From positions 62,001-126,000 of the forward strand of contig NZ_JAQBOD010000018.1 in the NCBI RefSeq assembly GCF_028288205.1: a stretch of 64,000 bases of DNA, read 5' to 3'. The notes beneath the pieces were generated by a model. The model had not been told where the DNA came from. It saw nothing but the letters and a program-made list of their open reading frames with translations, and did not search any database. The DNA is from Mucilaginibacter sp. Lineage in GTDB: Bacteria; Bacteroidota; Bacteroidia; Sphingobacteriales; Sphingobacteriaceae. Shown here in pieces: positions 17,826-25,494 of the stretch. Both the position numbers and the translations under genes were made by a program. How positions within the stretch are numbered: position 1 is the first letter of the stretch; each line of letters starts with the position of its first letter.

Positions 17826-18587
17826 ATGAACTATAACATCAATAATCTTCCCGAGCGCATTCAAAAACCACGTGATAGTGGTATCACCATGATTATGGAT
17901 AAGGGCCTTAGTTTAAGGCAGGTTGAAGATTTTTTGGAAGTTAGCGGCACTTATACCGATATTGTTAAGCTGGGTTGGGCAACATCATACGTTACTCCTA
18001 ACCTGGATAAAAAAATAGCCATGTACCAGGAAGCCGGCATCCCGGTTTATTTTGGCGGTACGCTGTTTGAAGCCATGATAGTACGCGGGCAGTTTGATGA
18101 CTATTGCCGCATACTGGATAAATACAAGTTGCAGCATGCCGAAGTATCAGACGGCTCGATAACTATTGACCATGATGAGAAATGCGAATACATCCGCAAG
18201 CTGGTTAAACAGGTTACGGTGATATCCGAAGTAGGATCAAAAGACGTGCAGAAAATATTTGCGCCTTATAAGTGGATACAGTTAATGAAGGCCGAGTTGG
18301 AAGCCGGTTCATGGAAGGTAATTGCCGAAGCACGCGAAAGCGGCAATGTAGGCATCTACCGCGACTCGGGAGAGGTAAGGCAGGGATTGGTTGATGAGAT
18401 ACTTACGCAAATACCAGAGCAAAGTATAATCTGGGAGGCCCCGCAAAAGGCGCAGCAAGTTTGGTTCATTAAGCTGATAGGCGCAAACGTAAGCCTGGGG
18501 AATATTGCCCCGGCGGATGCTATTCCGCTTGAAACACTGCGATTGGGTATCAGGAGTGATACTTTTGATCACTTTTTGGGGCTGTAA
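17826..18587 (+). CDS. comA: Phosphosulfolactate synthase (ComA)
   Basis: ComA adds sulfite to phosphoenolpyruvate to give (2R)-phosphosulfolactate. The 253-residue protein is the right size for this TIM-barrel family. It shows the family order PRDSGITMIMDKGLSLRQVEDFL, DIVKLGWATSYV, IPVYFGGTLFEAMIVRGQF, HAEVSDGSITID, VISEVGSKD, GSWKVIAEARESGNVGIY, IIWEAPQKAQQVWFIKLIG and LRLGIRSDTFDHF. These include conserved acidic and basic residues for PEP and magnesium. The probable next enzyme, ComB, is encoded at 4673-5413. Neither ComC (sulfolactate dehydrogenase) nor an obvious coenzyme M gene is in the window. The gene sits between a terminator and a small secreted-protein gene 11 nt downstream. Confidence 0.93.
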   Translation: MNYNINNLPERIQKPRDSGITMIMDKGLSLRQVEDFLEVSGTYTDIVKLGWATSYVTPNLDKKIAMYQEAGIPVYFGGTLFEAMIVRGQFDDYCRILDKYKLQHAEVSDGSITIDHDEKCEYIRKLVKQVTVISEVGSKDVQKIFAPYKWIQLMKAELEAGSWKVIAEARESGNVGIYRDSGEVRQGLVDEILTQIPEQSIIWEAPQKAQQVWFIKLIGANVSLGNIAPADAIPLETLRLGIRSDTFDHFLGL

Positions 18588-18598
18588 AACTTAACTCA

Positions 18599-19192
18599 AT
18601 GAGCAGGCTGCTTTATTTAACTATATTACTTTTCAGCCTTGGTGGATTCACCACTAAAAATAAGGATGAGGTAAAAAATTTCTATGGAACACATGAAACA
18701 TTAACTTTCGATAAAGTTGATTTTAAATTAAGTGCGAGTTATCATCCTAATGAACATTATTATAAGCAAGAATATATACCATCCGGAGAATCGGCAGATC
18801 ATTTTAATTCAATGCTTGTAATTGATTTTTATATTACCGAAGCACCAAATAAAAAATTAGCCGAATTAAAGGAAAAGGAGTTGGATGAACGAAAAAAGAC
18901 AGATGCTGTAGCTAATTATGAGCAGTTTGAGAATACCGCATTGGGTGAATATATTTTGGATTTTATATTAAGCGATGGCAAAGCGGATAAGCTTAATGTA
19001 GTTGAACATAATATATACCATTATATAAACTACACTGACAAATCAGGCCATAAAGGGATATTGCTGTTTGGCATAAGTAAACGCGGTTATGGCGATGGAA
19101 TTACTAATTTTATAAAGTCAGTGAAAGAAAATAAAATTGACAATATTAACAAGCTGTCCGCCTACCCCGTTCCTAAAATAGAAATCAAATAA
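18599..19192 (+). CDS. Small secreted protein of unknown function
   Basis: I do not recognise this 197-residue protein. The N-terminus LLYLTILLFSLGGFTT is a short hydrophobic stretch that can serve as a signal peptide, so export is likely. The rest is charged and mixed alpha/beta. One segment, LAELKEKELDERKKTDAVANYEQFE, is predicted to be a helix. No catalytic motif is seen. It starts 11 nt after the comA stop, so the two are probably co-transcribed, but there is no other sign that it belongs to the sulfonate pathway. It is more AT-rich than its neighbours. Confidence 0.65.
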   Translation: MSRLLYLTILLFSLGGFTTKNKDEVKNFYGTHETLTFDKVDFKLSASYHPNEHYYKQEYIPSGESADHFNSMLVIDFYITEAPNKKLAELKEKELDERKKTDAVANYEQFENTALGEYILDFILSDGKADKLNVVEHNIYHYINYTDKSGHKGILLFGISKRGYGDGITNFIKSVKENKIDNINKLSAYPVPKIEIK

Positions 19193-19274
19193 TTCTCAAC
19201 ACTATTAATAAGCTATCTGTGAGGGCACAGACCAGCGGGGGGAATAATTCTGCCAACCGCCTGGAAACTGCCAA

Positions 19275-19715
19275 CTAATCCTTCTTTATCTTCCTAAAAG
19301 AGGTAACCTCAGGCTTTTTGTTTTTGGCTGATTTATCAAAAAGATGACTAACCTTGCCAAATAGTCCTTTGGCTTTATCCCAAACGCTTTCTATAGAATC
19401 TTCTGAAATATAATGAGAGGCTTTTTGTGATACCAGGCCAACCAGCGCTTTTACCAGGAAGTTGGACTTGCGGAATATTGTTTTATTTAAAGTAAATGGT
19501 AATATAAAACGGGATATCACACCTAAAAAATCCTGGTTAAATATTGCGCCATCTTGATTGCCCCCTTTGCCAAATAAAGAATATATAGTTGAAAACACTG
19601 CACCGGGGCTATTAAAGCGTTGCTTTAGAGCAATGCGTTGTTCGCGTTCCAATCCCTGTAAACGCAATATCTCGTTCTTTAAGTCATCATGATTATTAAT
19701 AGGCAAATTAATCAT
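19275..19715 (-). CDS. Conserved hypothetical, third gene of the YtxH/DUF1469 cassette
   Basis: I start this protein at 19715 (MINLPINNHDDLKNEILRL, 146 residues). The longer ORF reads into the preceding gene. The start codon overlaps the stop of the DUF1469 gene by 8 bp, a sign of translational coupling. The N-terminal half begins with a helix (NNHDDLKNEILRLQGLEREQRIALKQRF). A stretch of moderate hydrophobicity (VISRFILPFTLNK) and LVKALVGLVSQKASHYISED follow, and the tail is basic. No enzyme motif is seen. In Bacteroidota this type of protein commonly follows YtxH- and holin-X-like genes and is thought to belong to an envelope or stress cassette (from memory). Confidence 0.75.
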   Translation of the reverse strand: MINLPINNHDDLKNEILRLQGLEREQRIALKQRFNSPGAVFSTIYSLFGKGGNQDGAIFNQDFLGVISRFILPFTLNKTIFRKSNFLVKALVGLVSQKASHYISEDSIESVWDKAKGLFGKVSHLFDKSAKNKKPEVTSFRKIKKD

Positions 19716-20064
19716 TGCTTTTATGTTTAAATATCTTATGCACAAAGGCGTTGGCAATTGGCTTTTCAATACTTTTTTTATTAACCTTTATAATAATGGC
19801 CATTAATAGGTATATCAATGCAACGCAGCCAAACCCTTCCCATAAAGAATCAAGCAACTGCGACAGGTAAAAAGCTAAGGTAAAACTGGCAAATATAAAA
19901 GCCAGTACCATACTTATAACAACAACAACATCGGCAACTAAGCCTGCAAAAATTGTTGAGCCGCCATCAATAGCTTTGTATTTCGCCAGTTTAAAGCGAA
20001 GCTCGGCATACTCCTTAAGCTGGTCAATCAGCGGCGGTTGCGGTTCTTTTTTGGCTTCTTCCAT
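19708..20064 (-). CDS. DUF1469 / holin-X-like small membrane protein
   Basis: This 118-residue protein has an amphipathic N-terminal helix (LIDQLKEYAELRFKLAKYKAIDGGS) followed by two membrane spans (about residues 37-65 and 78-95, VADVVVVISMVLAFIFASFTLAF and GCVALIYLLMAIII). This is the pattern of the putative Actinobacterial holin-X family (PF07332, DUF1469). It is not linked to any phage genes here, so the phage-holin name is misleading. It lies between the YtxH-like gene and the 146-residue hypothetical, overlapping the latter by 8 bp. Confidence 0.8.
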   Translation of the reverse strand: MEEAKKEPQPPLIDQLKEYAELRFKLAKYKAIDGGSTIFAGLVADVVVVISMVLAFIFASFTLAFYLSQLLDSLWEGFGCVALIYLLMAIIIKVNKKSIEKPIANAFVHKIFKHKSND

Positions 20065-20070
20065 GGTTGG

Positions 20071-20137
20071 TTTAGTCTTAAATCCAAAGCCTTAAGTCCT
20101 GTGTCATTTATGACTAAAGACTTAAGACCTTGGGCTT
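20071..20137. repeat. Intercistronic quasi-palindrome built on an AGTCTTAAG word
   Basis: The spacer between the YtxH and DUF1469 genes is an inverted repeat. CCAAAGCCTTAAGTCCTGTG on the left pairs, with a few mismatches, to the reverse complement of TGACTAAAGACTTAAGACCT on the right. The words TTAGTCTTAA, CTTAAGTC and GACTTAAGAC recur. It is one of several operon-junction elements in this window with the same shape but a different word. Confidence 0.75.
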
Positions 20138-20140
20138 GAT

Positions 20141-20407
20141 TTATGCGTGTTCCAAATCATCCTGGTATTCATCTTCAGCGCCTTTTATTTTGCCTTTAAT
20201 GTTCTCAACAACTTTGTCTTTAAAACCAACAAGGTTATCAATCTCTGCCGCTGCTGTCTCTTTTATAGAGTCGCCAAGGTTTTTTAATGATTCGCTTAGC
20301 TTGTCGCGTGTTTCGTCACCTTTGTCGGGAGCAAACAATATTCCCAACGCCGCTCCTGCTGCAAGCCCTGCAAGTAAGGCTACAACTACTTTTGTGTTAT
20401 CATTCAT
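20141..20407 (-). CDS. YtxH domain-containing small protein
   Basis: This 88-residue protein starts with KVVVALLAGLAAGAALGILFAPDKG, the glycine/alanine-rich membrane segment of the YtxH family. An amphipathic, charged helical tail follows (RDKLSESLKNLGDSIKETAAAEID and FKDKVVENIKGKIKGAEDE). In Firmicutes and Bacteroidota these proteins are linked to general stress and are probably membrane-associated, with no known enzymatic role. It is the first gene of a three-gene set with DUF1469 and a coupled hypothetical. Confidence 0.88.
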   Translation of the reverse strand: MNDNTKVVVALLAGLAAGAALGILFAPDKGDETRDKLSESLKNLGDSIKETAAAEIDNLVGFKDKVVENIKGKIKGAEDEYQDDLEHA

Positions 20408-20566
20408 ATTAAACAGGTTTTTATGTTGAACATTTAGTTATATAACGATTAAATATCTTGCCAAATATAGTTAATCCAATATTTTGTATCTGTTTAGCTA
20501 TAATTATTTAATTTTTAATTGCATTAGCATGTTGTAAATTGTTCACAAAACTAATCAATACTATGG

Positions 20567-21610
20567 TCAATTATCGGTTCCGCTCCTTATTCGTTCCAGC
20601 CTGTCGGCGGCCATGCGGTTAGTTTCGTATATCTCTATCAGCAATAAAAAGTAAGATAACAATAATGGGCCAAATACCAATCCCAATATCCCAAATAAAG
20701 GTAAGCCAATAAATACGCCTATTACTGATATTATAGGGTGTGTATTAGCTACGCGTTTATTAATGATCATTCGTAGTACATTATCAATATTGCCAATAAA
20801 CAATAAGCCATAGGCTAACAGCAATATGCCTTTTACGGTATGGCCGCTGGTAAAGAGGATAATACTTGCCGGTATACATAAGGTGGGCGCTCCCACAACC
20901 GGTAAAAACGCAATAAATGAACCTATTACTCCCCAAAATACAGGATCGGGGATGCCGAATATCCAAAAGCCGTTTGCCAATAATGTTCCCTGAGTAAGCG
21001 CTATTATACCTTGCCCTAAAACGTTTGAATAGGTAGAGCTGCGCAAAGCTTCTGCAAATTTTAAAGCGTATTGCTCGCGGAAAGGGGCATATTTAAGTAA
21101 GCCATTTTCAAACTCCTTGATCTGTACAAACATAAAATACAGCAGGAAATACAATACCAGCAGCGTTAAAATAATGTTTGCCGCACTGCCTAATATGGAT
21201 GGAAAAAGATCAGTTGCGTAAACGCCCAGCTTTTGCAATGTGTTTTCGGCAAAGCGCGGCTGCTTAAAAGTATTTCCGGCAAAAGCGTCAATTTTTATCA
21301 TCCACTCCTGTATGGGGAAGTTGCTGCTGTTGAGGTTTGATATTTTACCTATAACCATAAAGCTTAATGCCAGGAAAGGTAAAACGATAACAATGAGTGA
21401 GGTAAAAATAATAATAAGTGCAACAGCCGTTCGGTTCCAGCCCTTTTTATCAACCATATACAAATAAAACGGCCGGAAGATAGTGAACAACACAATTGCA
21501 CCAAGTATGGCGCTAAACAACCCGCTTAAAGCATATAATATAAAGCAGCCCAGCACAATAATGCTGACCAGTATAATAGTATTACGCTGTTTATAATTAA
21601 AAATAGACAT
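20567..21610 (-). CDS. AI-2E-type transporter family protein
   Basis: This integral membrane protein of 347 residues belongs to the AI-2E/TqsA/PerM exporter family. It has about eight membrane spans. The N-terminal pair (IILVSIIVLGCFILYALSGL and AILGAIVLFTIFRPFYLYM) is followed by a soluble segment (NSSNFPIQEWMIKIDAFAGNTF) and a C-terminal bundle containing GSFIAFLPVVGAPTLCIPASI and NKRVANTHPIISVIGVFIGLPLFGILGLVFGPLLL. The last segment carries the family HPxxxxxGVxxGxxxxGxxGxxxGP pattern. The substrate is not predictable. PerM-like members are also implicated in sodium/proton exchange, so a quorum-sensing role should not be assumed. It is a monocistronic gene. Confidence 0.9.
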   Translation of the reverse strand: MSIFNYKQRNTIILVSIIVLGCFILYALSGLFSAILGAIVLFTIFRPFYLYMVDKKGWNRTAVALIIIFTSLIVIVLPFLALSFMVIGKISNLNSSNFPIQEWMIKIDAFAGNTFKQPRFAENTLQKLGVYATDLFPSILGSAANIILTLLVLYFLLYFMFVQIKEFENGLLKYAPFREQYALKFAEALRSSTYSNVLGQGIIALTQGTLLANGFWIFGIPDPVFWGVIGSFIAFLPVVGAPTLCIPASIILFTSGHTVKGILLLAYGLLFIGNIDNVLRMIINKRVANTHPIISVIGVFIGLPLFGILGLVFGPLLLSYFLLLIEIYETNRMAADRLERIRSGTDN

Positions 21611-21660
21611 TTAAACGTGCTGAGTGTACACCAATATAAACAAAGAAATGCTAAATAGTT

Positions 21661-21858
21661 TTATTCGGGCTGCTTTAAGAGTTCATTTATTTTTGCAGTA
21701 CTGCTAAATATGGTTTCAATGCAAAATGTATTGTCTGGGGTAGGGTTGGGTATTTCATACCGCAAGGCTTCCAATGCCAGGTGGATATTTGAAAGCTGAT
21801 TTTTAATATCATGCCGAAGCGTGCGCATAGTTTCGGCGTCAACAGGTTTATTGCTCAT
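21661..21858 (-). CDS. 65-residue protein resembling an isolated histidine kinase H-box helix
   Basis: This tiny gene follows the sigma-54 response regulator by only 4 nt, so the two are co-transcribed. The sequence TLRHDIKNQLSNIHLALEALR closely resembles the first helix of a histidine-kinase dimerisation domain (His-16 followed by Asp, then KNQLSNI). The remainder, KINELLKQ, could be the second helix. There is no ATPase domain, and the gene ends at a TAA, so it is not a truncated piece of a longer frame that I can see. It may be a phosphotransfer partner, a decoy or a dimerisation module for the regulator. Function is unproven; that it is a true gene is likely from the tight coupling. Confidence 0.7.
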   Translation of the reverse strand: MSNKPVDAETMRTLRHDIKNQLSNIHLALEALRYEIPNPTPDNTFCIETIFSSTAKINELLKQPE

Positions 21859-21862
21859 TACG

Positions 21863-23317
21863 CTATTTTAAATTGATGCCTTTCATTTTATTATAAAGCG
21901 TTTTGCGGTCGATATTTAATATCTCGGCAGCCCGGGTCTTATTAAAATTAACTTCGCGCAGCACTTTTAAAATTGTATCGTACTCGGCTTCCTGGGCAGC
22001 ATTTTTCAAATCGTGCCTTATTTCATTTACCCCATTGCGTTCAGAGGCAGGCTGATTGTAATTATTAGGCTGGTTATAGTCGTTAGATTGATTATAGCTG
22101 GTTTGCTGGCTATAATCAGTCACGGGTAATTTATAACTGGATATTTCGAGTGGCAAAGCTTTTGTAGTTATTTCGCTACCCTCGCTTATTAAAGCGGCAC
22201 GGCGCACTATATTTTTCAATTCGCGCACGTTACCCTGCCACCGGTAATTCATAAAACATTCAACCACCTCGGGCGAAAAGTGGCTTACATTGCGGTCCAG
22301 CTCTTTATTTGCAGCTTGTAAAAAATATTCTGCAAACAGCATAATATCATTACCACGCTCGCGCAAAGGCGGCATGTATATGCTAAACTCGTTAAAGCGA
22401 TGATACAGATCTTCCCTGAAACGGCCTTTTTGCATAGCTTCTACCAGGTTTTCATTTGTAGCCACAATAATGCGTACATCCAGATCGATCTCTTTGGTGC
22501 TGCCTATTCTTTTTACTTTACGTTCCTGTACAGTCCGTAATAAAGCTGCTTGTATCTCGTAGGATAGATTGCCAACTTCATCTAAAAACAAAGTGCCGCC
22601 GTTTGCCATTTCAAAGTGGCCAATTTTTGTAGTGAACGCGCCTGTAAATGAGCCTTTTTCATGGCCAAAAAACTCGCTGGCCGCCAATTCTTTGGTAAGT
22701 GAGCCGCAATCCATAGCAACAAATGCATGGTTGCTGCGGTGGCTATGCAGGTGAATACTTTTAGCTACTTCTTCTTTACCCGAGCCGCTTTCGCCTAAAA
22801 TAATAACGCTATAATTCGTTGGTGCAACCAATTCTATCTGGCGTAAAAGCTCTTTTGACGCACGGCTTGTACCAGCTACAACGCCATCCGCCAGTATTGT
22901 TTTTTTATTGGATTTAGTAACAGCTGCCACATCATCCTCACTTTCAAACAGCGCCTGCCGCGTTTCAAGAGCTTTGGTAATGGTATTTAATATTTCATCA
23001 GGATATAAAGGCTTGCTTATATAATCATAAGCCCCCATTTTTATCAACTCTACAGCCATTTTAATGTCTGAGTAGCCGGTAATTATAATAACACCTGTTT
23101 TTGGGTATTGGCTTTTTATTTTCCGCAGCATTTCGCGGCCATCTGTATCTTCCAGTCGGTAATCACACAGAACCAGGTCAAATTCCTCGTTTTTGAGGTA
23201 TTCCATACCACTGCTTCCACTTGATGCTGTACTTACAGCAAAACCGTTACGTGTTAAAAACTTTGATAGTAATAACGCAATGTTTACTTCATCATCTACG
23301 ATGAGAATTTTTTTCAT
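21863..23317 (-). CDS. NtrC-family sigma-54-dependent response regulator
   Basis: This 484-residue transcription factor has three domains: an N-terminal receiver (phosphoacceptor Asp-52 in LVLCDYRLED, Lys in YISKPLYPDE), a central AAA+ domain and a C-terminal Fis-type helix-turn-helix (NFNKTRAAEILNIDRKTLYNKM). In the AAA+ part the Walker A GESGSGKEEVAKSI, the sigma-54 contact loop GSFTGAFT and the Walker B GGTLFLDEVGN are intact. The linker before the HTH contains an unusual tandem run of YNQ units (about residues 408-430). No full sensor kinase gene is adjacent; a 65-residue H-box protein follows it. It activates sigma-54 promoters of unknown targets. Confidence 0.95.
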   Translation of the reverse strand: MKKILIVDDEVNIALLLSKFLTRNGFAVSTASSGSSGMEYLKNEEFDLVLCDYRLEDTDGREMLRKIKSQYPKTGVIIITGYSDIKMAVELIKMGAYDYISKPLYPDEILNTITKALETRQALFESEDDVAAVTKSNKKTILADGVVAGTSRASKELLRQIELVAPTNYSVIILGESGSGKEEVAKSIHLHSHRSNHAFVAMDCGSLTKELAASEFFGHEKGSFTGAFTTKIGHFEMANGGTLFLDEVGNLSYEIQAALLRTVQERKVKRIGSTKEIDLDVRIIVATNENLVEAMQKGRFREDLYHRFNEFSIYMPPLRERGNDIMLFAEYFLQAANKELDRNVSHFSPEVVECFMNYRWQGNVRELKNIVRRAALISEGSEITTKALPLEISSYKLPVTDYSQQTSYNQSNDYNQPNNYNQPASERNGVNEIRHDLKNAAQEAEYDTILKVLREVNFNKTRAAEILNIDRKTLYNKMKGINLK

Positions 23318-23466
23318 ATTAGCAATTACGGTTAACCGGTAACGTATTAATTTGTTAAGTTACACAAAAATGCTAATTCCAATAAATTTTTATAATGGAA
23401 TGGAATATTAGTTGATGGTTTGTGGGATAATTAATTTAAGCGAAAAAATCAGCCGGATTAATATAA

Positions 23467-24081
23467 CTATAAATTAAACGCGTAGGCTATATGGATTGCC
23501 CAAAAACTATTTTTGGTGCCATCATTATAAAAACTTTGAAAATTTTCATAACGTATCCCTCCGTCAATATAAGTGCGTTTCTTTTTAAGAGGTACTAATA
23601 CGCCCAGTTGCGGCGACCAGGTAAAAGCATTGCTATATACTGCATATAAGGCTGCTTTGTTGGCCAAAAGGGTTTCGCCGGCCTCACCCTGAAAATAGAA
23701 TGTTTTACCTATAAACCATTTTATACCTAATTTTAAAGGTATGGTTTCAAAATTTGGCAATGTAGTGCCTGTTATAGCTTGCTGACTGGTGCCAATATTG
23801 GATGTTGTAAAAAAGGTATTATACCCTGCGCTTACCGTAAGATTGAAATGCTCAATTAGCGGAACATCGGCATGAAGAAAAACACCCGCGCCATACTTAT
23901 AGGCCGAAGACCCTGTAGCCGCCACAGCCGTATTTATGCCGGTGCCAAAAGTTCCATTTCCTGACATCCCTTCTACACCCGCACCTATGCGAAGCGTATC
24001 AACATACGATTGGGCATTTGCTGTAAGGCAAGTAGCTATAAAAAATAATGAATAGATGAGTGATTTAAGGGCGGTTTTCAT
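23467..24081 (-). CDS. Outer membrane beta-barrel protein, paralogue 1
   Basis: This 204-residue secreted protein has a signal peptide (SLIYSLFFIATCLTANAQ) followed by alternating beta strands and a C-terminal aromatic strand (SFWAIHIAYAFNL) typical of small outer-membrane barrels. It shares its strand pattern and several blocks with the next gene, for example YNTFFTTSNIG / YNNIFAKNVAG, LGIKWFIGKTFYFQGEAG / AGLKYFPVSNFYIQGEAG and WSPQLGVLVPL / YAPQVGYQFPL. It is clearly a paralogue. The protein has no enzyme motif and may be a structural or small-molecule-binding barrel. Confidence 0.82.
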   Translation of the reverse strand: MKTALKSLIYSLFFIATCLTANAQSYVDTLRIGAGVEGMSGNGTFGTGINTAVAATGSSAYKYGAGVFLHADVPLIEHFNLTVSAGYNTFFTTSNIGTSQQAITGTTLPNFETIPLKLGIKWFIGKTFYFQGEAGETLLANKAALYAVYSNAFTWSPQLGVLVPLKKKRTYIDGGIRYENFQSFYNDGTKNSFWAIHIAYAFNL

Positions 24082-24261
24082 GTTTTATTGTTCAGATTAA
24101 TGTGTTAAAACGAATAATGAATTAACAACGTATAATGTACTTTAATTTTATTGATCAGTTATAAAATTTCTGCAAAGCTAATATCAGTTTTCATTAACCC
24201 GTTATAAAGCGGTGTGAAAAAATGTTAAATTTTAAAAGTTATGTTTTTTTGGGTGTGATAC

Positions 24262-24295
24262 AAAAAAAAACGCCCCAATTTTAGGGCGTTTTTTT
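24262..24295. terminator. Intrinsic terminator between the two barrel genes
   Basis: AACGCCC and GGGCGTT form a stem with an AATTTTA loop. A-tracts and T-tracts flank it, so it can terminate the upstream (minus strand) barrel gene at 24322. Confidence 0.85.
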
Positions 24296-24321
24296 CATAG
24301 ATAGTTGTGAGTTGTTTTTTA

Positions 24322-24900
24322 TTAGAAGCCGTAAGCTACACGCAAACCAAAGAGGTTAACCTTACTATCGCTGTTAGTGCTTACAAGTTTGGTACTGGCC
24401 TCATAACGTACGCCTGCATCCAAAAAGCTTTTACCACCTAACGGGAACTGGTAGCCAACTTGCGGCGCATAAATAAAGGCAGCAGAGTTATCGGCACCAA
24501 TCTTAGTTTTGTCTAATACAAAAGCTGCACCGGCTTCTCCCTGGATGTAAAAATTACTTACCGGGAAGTACTTTAAACCTGCTTTTGCCGGTAACAACTG
24601 GATATCAGCCGGAGATACTGCTGTGCCTGCAACATTTTTAGCAAAGATATTATTGTACCCTGCATTTATTGTAACAAATAATTTGCTGGCTACCGGGATA
24701 TCTGCCTGTACAGAACCGCCAAGGTTCCATTTATAATTATCAGATAATTTTCCTGTAGGGATACCGGCATCAACACCGATGCTGTAGCGAACGCCGCCTG
24801 AAGTTGTTGTGGTAGATGCAGGGGTGGATTGTGCTTTAGCGCCAAGGGTAAAACCTGCTAAGGCTAAAACAAGTGCTGAAATTTTTAATGTACTTTTCAT
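24322..24900 (-). CDS. Outer membrane beta-barrel protein, paralogue 2
   Basis: This 192-residue paralogue of the preceding barrel starts with a signal peptide (LVLALAGFTLGAKAQ). After a threonine/serine-rich linker it shows GGVRYSIGVDAGIPTGKL, several amphipathic strands and the C-terminal strand LFGLRVAYGF. The barrel size fits about eight strands. A strong terminator separates it from its paralogue, so the two are transcribed separately. This one may be the more highly expressed, as its stop is followed closely by the hairpin. Ligand unknown. Confidence 0.85.
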   Translation of the reverse strand: MKSTLKISALVLALAGFTLGAKAQSTPASTTTTSGGVRYSIGVDAGIPTGKLSDNYKWNLGGSVQADIPVASKLFVTINAGYNNIFAKNVAGTAVSPADIQLLPAKAGLKYFPVSNFYIQGEAGAAFVLDKTKIGADNSAAFIYAPQVGYQFPLGGKSFLDAGVRYEASTKLVSTNSDSKVNLFGLRVAYGF

Positions 24901-25159
24901 GATTATATGTTATTAAATTGTTGTGTGTGTTTGTTTAACACGAAGCAAAGTAACAGCATAAATTAAATACGATTTTTCATTGAAATGTCAAGATTATTCA
25001 ATCGATTGATTAACAATGATTTATTTTTTGACTAAATGGGTATTTAGGTCAGTGTAATGTAAAATCAGTTCAAATTGTCTTTTTGATGAAATAAAAAGCT
25101 GGCATTGTGATGAAGAAATAAACTTAAATTAAAAAGTTGAATGTGATTATAACTTATAA

Positions 25160-25225
25160 AGTTCGCGAAATTCTCAAAGAGGAACGTCGTAAGAGCGCTG
25201 CCATCCTGAGTAAGCGATATTTGTT
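25160..25225. repeat. Degenerate GTCATCCTGAG-type dispersed repeat
   Basis: The segment AAGAGGAACGTCGTAAGAGC followed by GCTGCCATCCTGAGTAAGCG resembles the one at 54055-54090 (GATATAAGAGCGTTGTCATCCTGAGCC). Both are decayed forms of a repeat I know to be frequent in Bacteroidota intergenic DNA. No function is seen. Confidence 0.45.
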
Positions 25226-25254
25226 GGGCAACTATAATATAATGGCTGCATTAT

Positions 25255-25480
25255 ATTGTCAGTGATTTTGTTTCATCTTGTTTCACCACTCCTAAATCAG
25301 GCAATTTGTAATTATTTGATTATCAATGAAAAATATTAAAATCATACTTAAAAATACTGAGGAATAAGTTGTTACATTTTGTTACATCACTTTTTCACAA
25401 TCATCTAATAAACAATGTTTTAAATCAAAATCTTGTTTCACTTGTTACATTTTGTTTCACTATTACGTGTAACAAAATTT
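25255..25480. repeat. TGTTTCA-word repeat element, copy 3
   Basis: This is the longest copy in the window: TTTTGTTTCATCTTGTTTCACC, the core TTTGTAATTATTTGATTATC, then GTTGTTACATTTTGTTACATC and CTTGTTTCACTTGTTACA, and finally a GTTACA...TGTAAC inverted pair. It is collinear with copy 1 at 3290-3490. Here some words are TGTTACA rather than TGTTTCA, so the words in a copy have drifted together. The rest of the 24901-25494 gap holds only the degenerate repeat at 25160 and AT-rich sequence. Confidence 0.7.
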
Positions 25481-25494
25481 GTTTTTGTACAGCT

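Noticed and set aside
19708-20064. Phage holin, suggesting a prophage
   Set aside because: The DUF1469 protein sits in a stress-type cassette with YtxH; no phage genes are around.
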